From: Nocardioides sp. HDW12B
GTDB taxonomy: Bacteria > Actinomycetota > Actinomycetes > Propionibacteriales > Nocardioidaceae
DNA: 64,000 nucleotides
NCBI RefSeq assembly: GCF_011299595.1
Contig: NZ_CP049867.1
Span: forward strand, 1,736,001-1,800,000
Reading direction: 5' to 3'
Both the position numbers and the translations under genes were made by a program. Below are positions 23,468 to 34,331 of the stretch, piece by piece. Under the pieces are notes generated by a model. That model worked only from the letters and a program-made list of their open reading frames with translations, was not told where the DNA came from and did no database searches. Positions within the stretch are counted from its first letter, which is position 1; each line of letters starts with the position of its first letter.

Positions 23468-24588
23468 GACTTCGACGACTCCATCTGCTTCTCGACGGTC
23501 TCGGTGAGCTCGTGCCAGGAGGCGACGAACTTGTCGACGCCCTCCTTCTCGAGGGCGGTGATGACCTCGTCGTAGCCGATGCCCTGCTCGGCGAGCGCCT
23601 CGAAGACCCGGCGGGCGTCGTCGTACGTGCCACGCACGGTGTCGCCGGTGACGACGCCGTGGTCGGCGAACGCGTCCATGGTCTTCTCCGGCATGGTGTT
23701 GACCACGCCGGAGGTGACGAGGTCGGCGACGTACATCGTGTCGTCGTAGTCGGGGTTCTTGACCCCGGTGGAGGCCCACAGCGGACGCTGGGGGAGCGCG
23801 CCGTGCTCGGCGAGCGCGGCGAACCGGTCGCCCGAGAAGACCTCCTCGTACTTCTCGAACGCGAGGCGGGCGTTGGCCACCGCGGCCTTGCCGCGCAGCG
23901 CGAGGGCCTCGTCGGTGCCGATCTCCTCGAGGCGCTTGTCGACCTCGCTGTCGACGCGGGAGACGAAGAACGAGGCGACCGAGTGCAGCTGGGCGAGGTC
24001 CCAGCCGTTGCGGTGCGCCTGCTCGAGCCCGGCGAGGTAGGCGTCCATGACGGCCTCGTAGCGCTCCAGGCCGAAGATCAGCGTCACGTTGACGCTGATG
24101 CCCTCACCCAGGGTCTGGGTGATCGCGGGCAGGCCCTCGTCGGTCGCGGGGATCTTGATGAGGAGGTTCTGCCGGTCGACCTTGCGCCACAGCTGCTGGG
24201 CCGACTCGATGGTGCCCTCGGTGTCGAAGGCCAGCGTCGGGGCGACCTCGATCGATACCCGGCCGTCCTTGCCGCCGGTGGCGTGCGAGACGTCGGTCAG
24301 CTCGTCGCAGGCGTTGCGCACGTCGTCGGTGGTGAGCTCGAGGATGACGTCCTCGACCGTCGCCCCGCCGCGGGTCAGGCCGGCGACCTGGTCGTCGTAC
24401 CGCTCGCCGTCGGCGACCGCCGCCGCGAAGATGGTGGGGTTCGTCGTCACGCCGACGACGTGCTTGTCCTTGACCAGCTCGGCCAGGTTGCCCGACTCGA
24501 TGCGCTCGCGCGACAGGTCGTCGAGCCAGATGCTCACCCCGGCGGACGAGAGCTTCTCGAGCCGGTCGGTGCCTGCGTCGGATGTCAT
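23464..24588 (-). CDS. tal: Transaldolase
   Basis: Transaldolase moves a three-carbon dihydroxyacetone unit between sugar phosphates. The 374-residue TIM barrel has the family start [24 protein letters not shown], and [10 protein letters not shown], which carries the Schiff-base lysine. Length fits the longer actinobacterial class. It is separated from tkt by 94 nt, in which I see no clear terminator. Confidence 0.97.
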   Translation of the reverse strand: MTSDAGTDRLEKLSSAGVSIWLDDLSRERIESGNLAELVKDKHVVGVTTNPTIFAAAVADGERYDDQVAGLTRGGATVEDVILELTTDDVRNACDELTDVSHATGGKDGRVSIEVAPTLAFDTEGTIESAQQLWRKVDRQNLLIKIPATDEGLPAITQTLGEGISVNVTLIFGLERYEAVMDAYLAGLEQAHRNGWDLAQLHSVASFFVSRVDSEVDKRLEEIGTDEALALRGKAAVANARLAFEKYEEVFSGDRFAALAEHGALPQRPLWASTGVKNPDYDDTMYVADLVTSGVVNTMPEKTMDAFADHGVVTGDTVRGTYDDARRVFEALAEQGIGYDEVITALEKEGVDKFVASWHELTETVEKQMESSKS

Positions 24589-24682
24589 GGTTTCCCTCCA
24601 CGGTTGCGGTGCGGTGGCTCGTTCCGGGCCACCCGGTCCGGAGCCGGCCCGGGTCGGGACGGTCCGGGACGTTCTCTGATGG

Positions 24683-26782
24683 CTACACGCCGCGGGCGGC
24701 GTCGTCGATGCTCTCCTTGGCCGCCGAGACCACGGCCGCGGCGGTGAGCCCGAACTTCTCGTACAGCTCCTGGTACTGCGCGCTGGCCCCGAAGTGGTCG
24801 AGCGAGACGGCGCGCCCGTGGTCGCCCACGACCTCGCGCCAGCCCTGGGCGACGCCGGCCTCGATGCTGACGCGGGACTTGACCTCGGGCAGCAGCACGC
24901 TGTCGCGGTAGCTCGCGTCCTGGGCGTCGAACCACTCGCGGCACGGCATCGACACCACGCGGGCGGCGATGTCGAGCGCGGCGAGCTGCTCGCGGGCCTC
25001 GACGGCGATCGCCACCTCGGAGCCGGTGGCCACGAGGATGACGTCGGGGGTCGAGGGCGTGTCGATCAGGACGTAGGCGCCCTTGGCGACGCCGTCGACG
25101 GTCGCGTAGCCGTCGGTCCCTCGCGGGAACGTCGGGACGTCCTGGCGGGTCAGGGCCAGGGCCGAGGGACCGCTGGTGTCCTCGAGCACGGCTCGCCACG
25201 CGGCGACGGTCTCGTTGGCGTCGGCCGGCCGCACGACCGCGAGACCCGGGATCGCGCGCAGCGCAGCCAGGTGCTCGACGGGCTGGTGCGTGGGACCGTC
25301 CTCGCCCAGACCGATGGAGTCGTGGGTCCAGACGTAGGTCACGGGCAGGTGCATCAGCGCCGCGAGGCGGACCGCGGGACGCATGTAGTCGGAGAAGACG
25401 AGGAACGTGCCGCCGTACACGCGAGTGCCGCCGTGCAGGGCGATGCCGTTCATCACCGAGCCCATGGCGTGCTCGCGGATGCCGAAGTGCAGGACGCGGC
25501 CGTACTCGTTGCCGGTGAACTTCTTGGTCGAGTGCTCGGCCGGGAGGAACGACGGCTCGCCCTTGGGCGTGGTGTTGTTCGAGCCGGCCAGGTCGGCCGA
25601 GCCGCCCCACAGCTCGGGCAGCACCGGGGCGATGGCACTGAGCACCTCGCCGGAGGCCTTGCGGGTGGCCACGCCCTTGGCGTCGGGCTCGAAGGTCGGC
25701 AGGGCGTCGGCCCAGCCGTCGGGCAGGCGGCGCTCCACGAAGACCCGCTTCAGCAGCTCGGCGCGCTCGGGGTTCTTCGTCTGCCAGGCGGTGAACTGCT
25801 CGTCCCACGCCGCGCCGGCCTCGCTGCCGCGCTCGAGCAGGCCGCGGGTGTGCGCGATGACCTCGTCGCTGACCTCGAAGGACTTCTCCGGGTCGAAGCC
25901 CATCAGCTTCTTGGTGGCCGCCACCTCGTCGTCGCCGAGGGCGGAGCCGTGCGAGCCGCCGGTGTTCTGCGCGTTCGGCGCGGGCCAGGCGATGACCGTG
26001 CGGAGGTTGATGAAGCTGGGACGGCCGGTCTCCTTCTGGGCCCGCTGGATCGCGCGCCACAGGGCCGGGACGTCCTCGGCGTACTCCGCGCCGCCGTTGG
26101 TCCAGTCCACGTTCTGCACGTGCCAGCCGTAGGCGGCGTACCGGGCGGAGACGTCCTCGCTGAACGCGACCGCGGTGTCGTCCTCGATCGAGATCTTGTT
26201 GTCGTCGTAGATGAGCACGAGGTTGCCGAGCTGCTGGTGCCCGGCGAGGGACGAGGCCTCGGCGCTCACGCCCTCCTGCAGGTCGCCGTCGGAGCAGATC
26301 GCGTAGACCATGTGGTCGAAGGGGCTCTCGCCGGCCTTCGCGTCGGGGTCGAGCAGACCGCGCTCGCGGCGGGCCGCCATCGCCATGCCGACGGCGTTCG
26401 CGACGCCCTGGCCCAGCGGGCCCGTGGTGGTCTCGACGCCCGCGGTGTGGCCGTGCTCGGGGTGGCCCGGGGTGCGGCTGCCCCACGTGCGCAGGGCCTT
26501 GAGGTCGTCGAGGGCGAGACCGAAGCCGCCGAGGTAGAGCTGGATGTAGAGGGTCAGGCTGGAGTGGCCGCAGGACAGCACGAAGCGGTCGCGCGCGATC
26601 CACTGCGGGTCGGCGGGGTCGTGACGCATGACCTTCTGGAACAGCAGGTACGCCGCCGGCGCCAGGCTCATGGCCGTGCCGGGGTGGCCGTTGCCGACCT
26701 TCTGCACGGCGTCCATGGCCAGCGCCCGGGCCGTGTCGACCGCCCGGTCGTCCAGCTCGTTCCAGTCGAGGGAGGGGCTCAC
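24683..26782 (-). CDS. tkt: Transketolase
   Basis: This thiamine diphosphate enzyme transfers two-carbon units between ketoses and aldoses. The 699-residue protein has the substrate His in [10 protein letters not shown], the TPP motif GDGDLQEG-like [13 protein letters not shown] ending in [12 protein letters not shown], the pyrimidine domain ([49 protein letters not shown]) and a normal C-terminal domain. It is the first gene of the pentose phosphate operon; TAGGCT on the minus strand at 26842-26847 is a likely -10, giving a leader of about 50 nt with a GAGAGGAC ribosome site. Confidence 0.98.
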   Translation of the reverse strand: MSPSLDWNELDDRAVDTARALAMDAVQKVGNGHPGTAMSLAPAAYLLFQKVMRHDPADPQWIARDRFVLSCGHSSLTLYIQLYLGGFGLALDDLKALRTWGSRTPGHPEHGHTAGVETTTGPLGQGVANAVGMAMAARRERGLLDPDAKAGESPFDHMVYAICSDGDLQEGVSAEASSLAGHQQLGNLVLIYDDNKISIEDDTAVAFSEDVSARYAAYGWHVQNVDWTNGGAEYAEDVPALWRAIQRAQKETGRPSFINLRTVIAWPAPNAQNTGGSHGSALGDDEVAATKKLMGFDPEKSFEVSDEVIAHTRGLLERGSEAGAAWDEQFTAWQTKNPERAELLKRVFVERRLPDGWADALPTFEPDAKGVATRKASGEVLSAIAPVLPELWGGSADLAGSNNTTPKGEPSFLPAEHSTKKFTGNEYGRVLHFGIREHAMGSVMNGIALHGGTRVYGGTFLVFSDYMRPAVRLAALMHLPVTYVWTHDSIGLGEDGPTHQPVEHLAALRAIPGLAVVRPADANETVAAWRAVLEDTSGPSALALTRQDVPTFPRGTDGYATVDGVAKGAYVLIDTPSTPDVILVATGSEVAIAVEAREQLAALDIAARVVSMPCREWFDAQDASYRDSVLLPEVKSRVSIEAGVAQGWREVVGDHGRAVSLDHFGASAQYQELYEKFGLTAAAVVSAAKESIDDAARGV

Positions 26783-26971
26783 GAACGGGGTCCTCTCGTT
26801 GTCTGAGACCGGGGCGAGCGGTGGCTGTCCCGGCGGAGCCGAGCCTACCCACGCCCCCTGTGGGCATGCACACCCCCGCGGGTGCTCGGCCGGCGGCCCC
26901 GGGCGACTACACTCGCACTGCCGGCGGCCTGCGTCGGCATGTCAGCCGCCATCTCGAGGACGCGAGGACAC

Positions 26972-27922
26972 GTGACCGCCGTCGACCCCCAGGTGCGCCT
27001 CTCCCCGAGCGCGGGGGGATCCAGCCCTCTCGGCCGGTTCCGCGACGTCGTGGGCGCCTACGTCGGGCTGACCAAGCCGCGGATCATCGAGCTGCTGCTG
27101 CTGACCACCGTCCCGGTCATGTTCCTGGCCTCGCGCGGCGTGCCCGAGCTCGGCCTCGTGGTGGCCACGGTGGTCGGCGGGACGCTGTCGGCCGGCAGTG
27201 CCAACGCCCTCAACTGCGTCTACGACCGCGACATCGACGAGCGGATGCGCCGTACGCGGCGCCGCGCGCTGCCGCGCCACGCGGTCTCGCCGCGCGCCGC
27301 CCTGGTCTTCGGCCTCGTCCTCGGCGTGGTCTCGACCGTGCTGCTGTGGACGCTGGTCAACCCGCTCTCGGCCCTGCTGTCCCTGGCGGCGAACGTCTTC
27401 TACGTCGTGGGCTACACGATGCTGCTCAAGCGACGCACCAGCCAGAACATCGTGTGGGGCGGCGCCGCCGGGTGCTTCCCGGCCCTCATCGGCTGGACCG
27501 CGGTCACCGGCTCGCTGTCGTGGGTGCCGGTCGTGCTCTTCGCGGTCGTGTTCTTCTGGACGCCGCCGCACTTCTGGGCCCTCGCGCTGCGCTACCGCGA
27601 GGACTACGCCGCGGCCGACGTGCCGATGCTGCCGTCGGTCTCCCCGGCCCCCGTCGTGGGACGCCAGATCGTCGCCTACGCCTGGGTGACGGTCGCGACC
27701 TCGCTGCTGCTGTGGCCGGTCGCCGGGACCTCGTGGTTCTACCCGACGGTCGCCGGGATCCTCGGAGCGGTGTTCATCGTGGAGTCGCACCGGCTCTCGG
27801 CCCGCACCCGCGCCACCGACGACGTCGTCGCCATGCGCCCGATGCGGCTCTTCCACTGGTCGAACATCTACCTGTCGCTGCTGTTCGTGGGCGTCGCCCT
27901 CGAGCCCCTCGTCGCCGGCTGA
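26972..27922 (+). CDS. ctaB: Protoheme IX farnesyltransferase (haem O synthase)
   Basis: CtaB adds a farnesyl group to haem B, making haem O for cytochrome oxidase. The 316-residue membrane protein (about eight helices) belongs to the UbiA family, with the first Asp motif N81-x3-D85-x3-D89 followed by RRTRRRALP and the conserved [13 protein letters not shown] loop. GTG at 26972 was chosen for the GAGG site upstream and family length; an ATG at 26939 is the alternative. A TACACT -10-like box is at 26908-26913. It is divergent from tkt and convergent with ctaA. Confidence 0.95.
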   Translation: MTAVDPQVRLSPSAGGSSPLGRFRDVVGAYVGLTKPRIIELLLLTTVPVMFLASRGVPELGLVVATVVGGTLSAGSANALNCVYDRDIDERMRRTRRRALPRHAVSPRAALVFGLVLGVVSTVLLWTLVNPLSALLSLAANVFYVVGYTMLLKRRTSQNIVWGGAAGCFPALIGWTAVTGSLSWVPVVLFAVVFFWTPPHFWALALRYREDYAAADVPMLPSVSPAPVVGRQIVAYAWVTVATSLLLWPVAGTSWFYPTVAGILGAVFIVESHRLSARTRATDDVVAMRPMRLFHWSNIYLSLLFVGVALEPLVAG

Positions 27923-27944
27923 CCCCGCTCACTCGGGGGCCGTC

Positions 27945-28212
27945 GGTTTCCCACGGTATGCAGCCGAACATGCACTCCCCACGGCGTCCGGAGCACGGGG
28001 AGCGCCAGTTTTCCATGGGGAGTCGGCCGAGCGCCTGACCCACGACCTCCGGACGTACGACGTACGCGCGTCGGCGGGGCACTGGGTCCTGCGAGCCGTC
28101 GCTCGTCGCCGGTCGACGGGATGGCGGCGGAGTTCTTCCCACGGCAACCCGGCACTCCCCACGGTGCGGACGCCGTGGGGAGTGCCAGTTCGCCTGCATA
28201 CCGTGGGAAACC
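27945..28212. repeat. 268-bp palindromic intergenic element (MITE- or REPIN-like)
   Basis: This fills the gap between the convergent ctaB and ctaA. The first 19 bases (27945-27963) are an exact reverse complement of the last 19 (28194-28212). The arms continue to about 78 bp each (27945-28022 and 28135-28212) with roughly 83% identity by hand count, including a second exact 19-bp block that contains CACTCCCCACGGCGTCCG. Each arm folds on itself too: in the right arm GGCACTCCCCACGG and CCGTGGGGAGTGCC form a perfect 14-bp stem. The ~112-bp core shows no gene. I see no clear target-site duplication. It may be a non-autonomous mobile element that now acts as a terminator. Confidence 0.85.
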
Positions 28213-28232
28213 AGCACCCCACCCGGCCGAGG

Positions 28233-29201
28233 TCAGAGCGGGCTGGGGGCGGCGGAGCGGGAGGGGACGGTCCGGTCCCGGGCGGCCAGGAGCAGCCACG
28301 TCATGGCGGCGGCGAAGAGCGCGGCGCCGAGCAGGTGGATCGCGACGAGGACGACCGGCAGGTCGGTGAAGTACTGCACGAACCCGACGGTGCCCTGCGC
28401 GAGCACCACCACGAGCAGGATCCGCGCAGCGCGCACGACCTCGAGGGTGCGGTCCAGGCTGCGCACGGCGACCACCACGGCCACGAGCAGCCCGAGCAGC
28501 AGGAAGACCGCGTCGGTGTGCAGCTGGCTCACCGACCGCGGGTCGAGCCCGTTGCGCGGGGCGTCGGCGTCCCCGGCGTGGGGGCCGCTGCCGGTCACGA
28601 CCGTGCCGAGGTAGAGCACGGCCCAGCCGACGACGAACACGGCGACGGACAGGCGCTCGACGACCGTCCCGACCGTGGGCGCGACCACGGCATCGGCGGC
28701 CACGAGCGGCTCGGCCCGGTCGGCGGGCGAGCCGACCACCACCGAGCGCACCAGCAGCACGGCCACGCAGATCATCACCATCGACACGACCAGGTGCATC
28801 GACACGGTCCACGGGTTGAGGCCGGTCAGCACCGTGACCCCGCCCAGGGCGGCCTGCGCGGGCACGCCGACGGCCAGCACGACCGCCGGCAGCCGCAGGT
28901 CGCGGCGGCTCGAGCGCCACACCGCAACGAGGGTCGCGATCGCGACCGCCGCGATGAGGAAGGTGACCATCCGGTTGCCGAACTCGATCGCGGTGTGGAT
29001 CGTCATCGCGCCGTGCGGCCGGAACGACTCCTCGGTGCAGCGCGGCCACGTCGGGCAGCCCAGCCCGGAGCCGGTCAGGCGCACCACGCCACCGGTCACC
29101 ACGATCGCGATGTTGACCACCAGCGAGGCGACCGCCGCACGCCGCAGCCACGCGGGCGACGTACGCCGGGGCGGGGCGTCGAGGGCGCGGGGCGGGCTCA
29201 C
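28233..29201 (-). CDS. ctaA: Haem A synthase CtaA
   Basis: CtaA oxidises haem O to haem A for the cytochrome aa3 oxidase. The 322-residue membrane protein has about eight helices and the conserved haem-ligand histidines in IHTAIEFGNRM, SMHLVVSMV, SQLHTDAVF and AIHLLGAAL, plus the Cys pair in GSGLGCPTWPRC. GTG at 29201 lies 2 nt after the stop of the ABC permease, so translation is coupled. An upstream GTG in the permease frame was rejected because it would overlap that gene. Confidence 0.95.
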   Translation of the reverse strand: MSPPRALDAPPRRTSPAWLRRAAVASLVVNIAIVVTGGVVRLTGSGLGCPTWPRCTEESFRPHGAMTIHTAIEFGNRMVTFLIAAVAIATLVAVWRSSRRDLRLPAVVLAVGVPAQAALGGVTVLTGLNPWTVSMHLVVSMVMICVAVLLVRSVVVGSPADRAEPLVAADAVVAPTVGTVVERLSVAVFVVGWAVLYLGTVVTGSGPHAGDADAPRNGLDPRSVSQLHTDAVFLLLGLLVAVVVAVRSLDRTLEVVRAARILLVVVLAQGTVGFVQYFTDLPVVLVAIHLLGAALFAAAMTWLLLAARDRTVPSRSAAPSPL

Positions 29202-29203
29202 GT

Positions 29204-29979
29204 CTACTCCCACCGGAAGGTCCTCGCCGTCAGCGCCGTCGCGACGACCGCCCACACGAGCAGCACGAGCGACTGGTCGAGCGGGAACGTGCCGGCCACG
29301 AGGCTCTCGCGCATCCCGCTGCCGAGCGCGCCGGAGGGCAGGTAGGCCAGCACCTCGCCGAACCCGCCGTACGTCGACAGCGGCAGGACCACGCCACCGC
29401 CGGCCGCCAGCAGGATGTAGACGAGGTTGGCCGCCGCCAGCGTGGCCTCGGCCCGCAGCGAGCCGGCGATCAGCAGCCCGAGCGAGGCGAACGCGGCCGT
29501 TCCGAGGGCGACCATGACGAGCAGACCGGCCAGCGCCCGCAGTGTCGTCGCGGGCTCCCAGCCGAGCCCGAAGGCGACGGCGGAGAGCACCAGGACCTGC
29601 ACCGCCTCGACGAGCAGCAGGGCCAGCACCTTGCCGAGCAGCAGGCCGTGCCGCGGCAGGGGCGAGGCGCCGAGCCGCTTGAGGACGCCGTAGCGGCGCT
29701 CGAAGCCAGTGGCGATCGCCAGCGAGGTGAAGGCGGTCGACATGATCGCCAGCGCGAGCACGCCGGGCGTCAGGTCGTCGATGGCGGTGGACGACAGGGA
29801 CAGGTCGAGCTGGCGCGCGGCCAGCACGCCGCCGGTGAGGACCAGCACCGGGATCACCAGCGCCAGCAGCAGCTGCTCGCCGTTGCGCAGCAGCAGCACG
29901 GTCTCCATGCGGGCCTGGGCGACGACCTGGCGCGCCAGGGGCGCCGAGCCGGGTCGCGGGGCGAAGGTGCCGGTCGCGC

Positions 29980-29983
<4 letters not shown>
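29204..29983 (-). CDS. ABC-2-type exporter permease
   Basis: The 259-residue protein has six hydrophobic segments of the ABC-2 family, including the ERRYGVLKRLGASPLPRH segment typical of DrrB-like permeases. It partners the ATPase gene just upstream, with which it overlaps by 4 nt (ATGA). Position directly before ctaA is conserved in actinobacteria and suggests a link with haem or oxidase biogenesis, but the cargo is not known. Confidence 0.9.
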
Positions 29984-30924
<941 letters not shown>

Positions 30925-30981
30925 ACCCGCCAGTCTAGGGACGCCGGGCTCCCGGACCGACCTCGCCGCGGGTGGAGTGCC

Positions 30982-32010
30982 TCACGCGTCGCGCACCGCG
31001 GCCTGCCCGGTCGCGGGGATGACGACGTGGAGGGCGTTGCGGTCGACCGACAGCTCGACGGGCGTCGCCAGCGCGGGCTCGCCGTCGAGGTTGAGCGGTC
31101 GCGGGGTGTCCGTGGTCAGCCGCACCCGCCGGCTGGTCAGGTGCACGACCCGCTCGTGCTCGACCACGCTGCCGTCGCGCAGCCGTCGCGCCCAGGTCGC
31201 GTGGTCGCGCAGCGACCCCCGCACGATCACCGACACGTCGAGGGCGCCGTCGTCGACCGAGGCGCCGGGCGCCACGGTGCGGCCGCCGCCGTAGTGGCGG
31301 CCGTTGCCGACCGAGACCTGCAGCACGTGGTCGAGCCGCAGGGTGTCGTGGTCGCCGTCGGGGAACTCCAGGACCGCCGAGAAGTCGACGTGGCGACGGT
31401 ACGCGCGCAGCGTCGCGACCGGGTAGGCCAGCGGGCCCAGGTGCCGCTTGAGGCGCGGCGACAGCATCTCGGTCACGACCGACGACAGGCCGCAGGAGGC
31501 GACGTTGAGGAAGGCCTGCGCGTCCGGACGGGCGTCCCCGCCGCCGTCGCCGCGCGTCAGCGTCTCCACCCGACCGAGGTCGACGTCGACCACCCGGCCG
31601 GTCACCAGTGCCTCGACCGCCGTGGACATGCTGTCGAGCTCGAGGGTGCGGGCGAAGTCGTTGGCCGTGCCGGCGGGCAGCACACCGAGGACCGTGCCGG
31701 TGCCCGCGACCCGGTCGGCCGCCGCGCACAGGGTGCCGTCGCCGCCGGCGACGACCAGCGGCGGGGGAGCGGTCGCCACCGCGCGGTCCAGCGCCTCGAG
31801 GAGCTCGGCGCCGGACGAGACCTCGACGACGTCGCCGAGCTCGAGCGCCCGGCCGCCTGTCCGGTCGTCTGACTGGCCGTCTGACCGGCCGTCCAGGCGC
31901 GCCTCGAGCAGCCGGCGCAGCTCGGCCGCGGCCCCGGCGCCGCGCCGGGCCCCGACGTTGAGCACGACGGGGACGGGGGTGGACGCGGTGACCGGGGCGG
32001 GGGACGGCAT
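30982..32010 (-). CDS. Diacylglycerol kinase-family lipid kinase
   Basis: The 342-residue protein has the DAGK catalytic signature: VVAGGDGTLCAAADRV with the GGDGT motif, then LPAGTANDFARTLEL, and the C-terminal beta domain with SVGNGRHYGGG and DDGALDVSVI. Homologues phosphorylate diacylglycerol, ceramide-like or phosphatidylinositol-linked lipids with ATP. TACGGT at 32018-32023 (minus strand) lies seven bases before ATG 32010, a leaderless layout. It stands between the ABC/ctaA operon and sufR and is divergent from sufR. Confidence 0.9.
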   Translation of the reverse strand: MPSPAPVTASTPVPVVLNVGARRGAGAAAELRRLLEARLDGRSDGQSDDRTGGRALELGDVVEVSSGAELLEALDRAVATAPPPLVVAGGDGTLCAAADRVAGTGTVLGVLPAGTANDFARTLELDSMSTAVEALVTGRVVDVDLGRVETLTRGDGGGDARPDAQAFLNVASCGLSSVVTEMLSPRLKRHLGPLAYPVATLRAYRRHVDFSAVLEFPDGDHDTLRLDHVLQVSVGNGRHYGGGRTVAPGASVDDGALDVSVIVRGSLRDHATWARRLRDGSVVEHERVVHLTSRRVRLTTDTPRPLNLDGEPALATPVELSVDRNALHVVIPATGQAAVRDA

Positions 32011-32111
32011 GCTGACGACCGTAGGTCCACCGACTGGCCCGGACCTGCGAGAGCGCTGAGAGCCCGCTGTGAGGGGCTGGATGCTCGTGGCCACCGCCGG
32101 GGCGGCCCTGG

Positions 32112-32167
32112 GTAAGGGCTGCCTTACTTGAAGCGGCAAGATCAATAACGGCACACTGGTGTTGTGG
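32112..32167 (+). promoter_or_regulatory. sufR promoter with two inverted repeats
   Basis: TTGAAG (32128-32133) and CACACT (32152-32157), 18 bp apart, look like -35 and -10 elements, with the GTG of sufR six bases after the -10, so the transcript is leaderless. ACACT-GGTGT-TGTGG (32153-32167) overlaps both the -10 and the start codon and is close to the ACACT-N5-TGTGA site I recall as reported for mycobacterial SufR. A separate perfect palindrome GTAAGG-GCTG-CCTTAC (32112-32127) abuts the -35 and may bind a second regulator, possibly iron-responsive. Confidence 0.6.
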
Positions 32168-32892
32168 AAATCAACGACACCCTCGATGTCGGCGCCGACG
32201 CGCCGACGCGCGAGCGCGTCGCGAGGACCATCCTCGAGCGTGGTCCGAGCAGTGCCTCGGTCCTCGCGGAGCAGCTCCTGCTGACCCCCGCCGCCGTACG
32301 CCGCCACCTCGACCACATGCTCGAGACCGGTCTCGTCGAGCTGCGCGAGCCGCGCCCGCACGAGGCGCGCACCCGGGGACGCGGCCGACCGGCGAAGGTC
32401 TTCGCGCTCACCGCCGCCGGCCACGACCTGTTCGAGCAGCAGTACGACGACCTGGCCGCCCAGGCCCTGCGCTTCCTGGCCGAGACGGCCGGCGACGAGG
32501 CCGTCACCGAGTTCGCCCGGCGTCGCTGGGCCGTCCTCGAGACCCGCGTCGAGGAGCTGCTCGCCCTCGACCCCGACCAGAGCCCCACCCGGGCCCTGGC
32601 GGCGGCCATGCGAGAGGCGGGGTTCGCCGCCTCGGTCAGCGAGAGCCCGATGGGGGAGCAGCTGTGCCAGCAGCACTGCCCCGTCGCGCACGTCGCGCAC
32701 GAGTTCCCCCAGCTGTGCGAGGCCGAGACCGAGGCGATCTCCCGGGTCCTCGGCCGCCACGTCCAGCGTCTGGCCACCATCGCCCACGGCGACGGCGTCT
32801 GCACGACCAGCATCCCGCACACCCGCACGAGCACCACGCGCACCACCAGCACCCCCACCCTGTCGGCAACCAACGAGAGGCGGTCCTCATGA
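32164..32892 (+). CDS. sufR: SufR-type Fe-S sensing repressor of the suf operon
   Basis: The 242-residue protein has an N-terminal winged helix ([23 protein letters not shown], within residues 38-60) with the [12 protein letters not shown] wing. Four cysteines sit at 168, 172, 185 and 213 and could bind a [4Fe-4S] cluster. SufR represses suf when its cluster is intact and releases it under iron or oxidative stress. The last ~25 residues are Thr/Ser-rich and probably disordered. Its stop overlaps the sufB ATG (ATGA), so regulator and operon are one unit. Confidence 0.93.
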   Translation: MEINDTLDVGADAPTRERVARTILERGPSSASVLAEQLLLTPAAVRRHLDHMLETGLVELREPRPHEARTRGRGRPAKVFALTAAGHDLFEQQYDDLAAQALRFLAETAGDEAVTEFARRRWAVLETRVEELLALDPDQSPTRALAAAMREAGFAASVSESPMGEQLCQQHCPVAHVAHEFPQLCEAETEAISRVLGRHVQRLATIAHGDGVCTTSIPHTRTSTTRTTSTPTLSATNERRSS

Positions 32893-34331
32893 CCACCCAT
32901 CCCGACGCACCCCTCACCTCCGTCGAGGAGATGAACCCCGAGCTCCAGGGCCTCGGCCGCTACCAGTACGGCTGGGCCGACTCCGACGTCGCCGGCTCGA
33001 CCGCCAAGCGCGGTCTCAACGAGGACGTCGTGCGCAACATCTCGGCGCTCAAGAGCGAGCCGCAGTGGATGCTCGACCTGCGTCTGAAGGGCCTCAAGCT
33101 CTTCCACCGCAAGCCGATGCCGACCTGGGGCTCCGACCTCGGCGCGATCGACTTCGACAACATCAAGTACTTCGTCCGCTCCAGCGAGAAGCAGGCCACC
33201 ACCTGGGACGAGCTGCCCGAGGACATCAAGAACACCTACGACAAGCTCGGCATCCCGGAGGCGGAGAAGCAGCGCCTCGTCTCGGGCGTCGCCGCGCAGT
33301 ACGAGTCGGAGGTCGTCTACCACTCCATCCGCGAGGACCTCGAGGCCCAGGGCGTGCTGTTCCTGGACACCGACACCGCGCTGAAGGAGCACCCGGAGCT
33401 GTTCCGGGAGTACTTCGGCACCGTCATCCCCGTCGGTGACAACAAGTTCGCCGCGCTCAACACCTCGGTGTGGTCGGGCGGCTCGTTCATCTACGTCCCG
33501 AAGGGTGTCCACGTCGACATCCCGCTGCAGGCCTACTTCCGGATCAACACCGAGAACATGGGCCAGTTCGAGCGGACGCTGATCATCGTCGACGAGGACG
33601 CCTACGTGCACTACGTCGAGGGCTGCACCGCGCCGATCTACAAGTCCGACTCGCTGCACTCCGCGGTCGTCGAGATCATCGTGAAGAAGGGCGGCCGCTG
33701 CCGCTACACGACGATCCAGAACTGGTCGAACAACGTCTACAACCTGGTGACCAAGCGCGCGACCTGCGAGGCCGGCGCCACCATGGAGTGGGTCGACGGC
33801 AACATCGGCTCCAAGGTCACGATGAAGTACCCGGCCATCTACCTCATGGGCGAGCACGCCAAGGGCGAGACGCTGTCCATCGCCTTCGCCGGCGAGGGCC
33901 AGCACCAGGACGCGGGCGCCAAGATGGTGCACGCCGCCCCGAACACCTCGAGCTCCATCCTCAGCAAGTCGGTCGCCCGCGGCGGTGGACGTACGTCGTA
34001 CCGCGGACTGATCCAGATCAACGAGGGTGCCCACGGCTCGAAGTCGAACGTCCTGTGCGACGCGCTGCTGGTCGACCAGATCAGCCGCTCCGACACCTAC
34101 CCCTACGTCGACATCCGCGAGGACGACGTCTCCATGGGCCACGAGGCGAGCGTCTCGAAGGTCTCCGAGGACCAGCTCTTCTACCTGATGAGCCGCGGCA
34201 TGGAGCAGGACGAGGCCATGGCCATGATCGTGCGCGGATTCGTCGAGCCGATCGCGAAGGAGCTCCCGATGGAGTACGCCCTCGAGCTCAACCGGCTCAT
34301 CGAGCTGCAGATGGAAGGAGCCGTCGGCTGA
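32889..34331 (+). CDS. sufB: Fe-S assembly scaffold subunit SufB
   Basis: SufB forms the SufBCD scaffold on which Fe-S clusters are built. The 480-residue protein has the right-handed beta-helix core with [36 protein letters not shown], the [14 protein letters not shown] strand and the final ARGIPEEEA-like region [14 protein letters not shown] that contacts SufC. Length is normal with no intein, which some actinobacterial sufB genes carry. The ATG overlaps the sufR stop; its own stop shares one base with the sufD start. Confidence 0.98.
   Translation: MTTHPDAPLTSVEEMNPELQGLGRYQYGWADSDVAGSTAKRGLNEDVVRNISALKSEPQWMLDLRLKGLKLFHRKPMPTWGSDLGAIDFDNIKYFVRSSEKQATTWDELPEDIKNTYDKLGIPEAEKQRLVSGVAAQYESEVVYHSIREDLEAQGVLFLDTDTALKEHPELFREYFGTVIPVGDNKFAALNTSVWSGGSFIYVPKGVHVDIPLQAYFRINTENMGQFERTLIIVDEDAYVHYVEGCTAPIYKSDSLHSAVVEIIVKKGGRCRYTTIQNWSNNVYNLVTKRATCEAGATMEWVDGNIGSKVTMKYPAIYLMGEHAKGETLSIAFAGEGQHQDAGAKMVHAAPNTSSSILSKSVARGGGRTSYRGLIQINEGAHGSKSNVLCDALLVDQISRSDTYPYVDIREDDVSMGHEASVSKVSEDQLFYLMSRGMEQDEAMAMIVRGFVEPIAKELPMEYALELNRLIELQMEGAVG

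Noticed and set aside
27929-28222. Short open frames on both strands inside the palindromic element
   Set aside because: Their peptides simply mirror the repeat arms (for example the HSPRRP- and TPHGVR-like strings), lack ribosome sites and appear on both strands because the DNA is palindromic.
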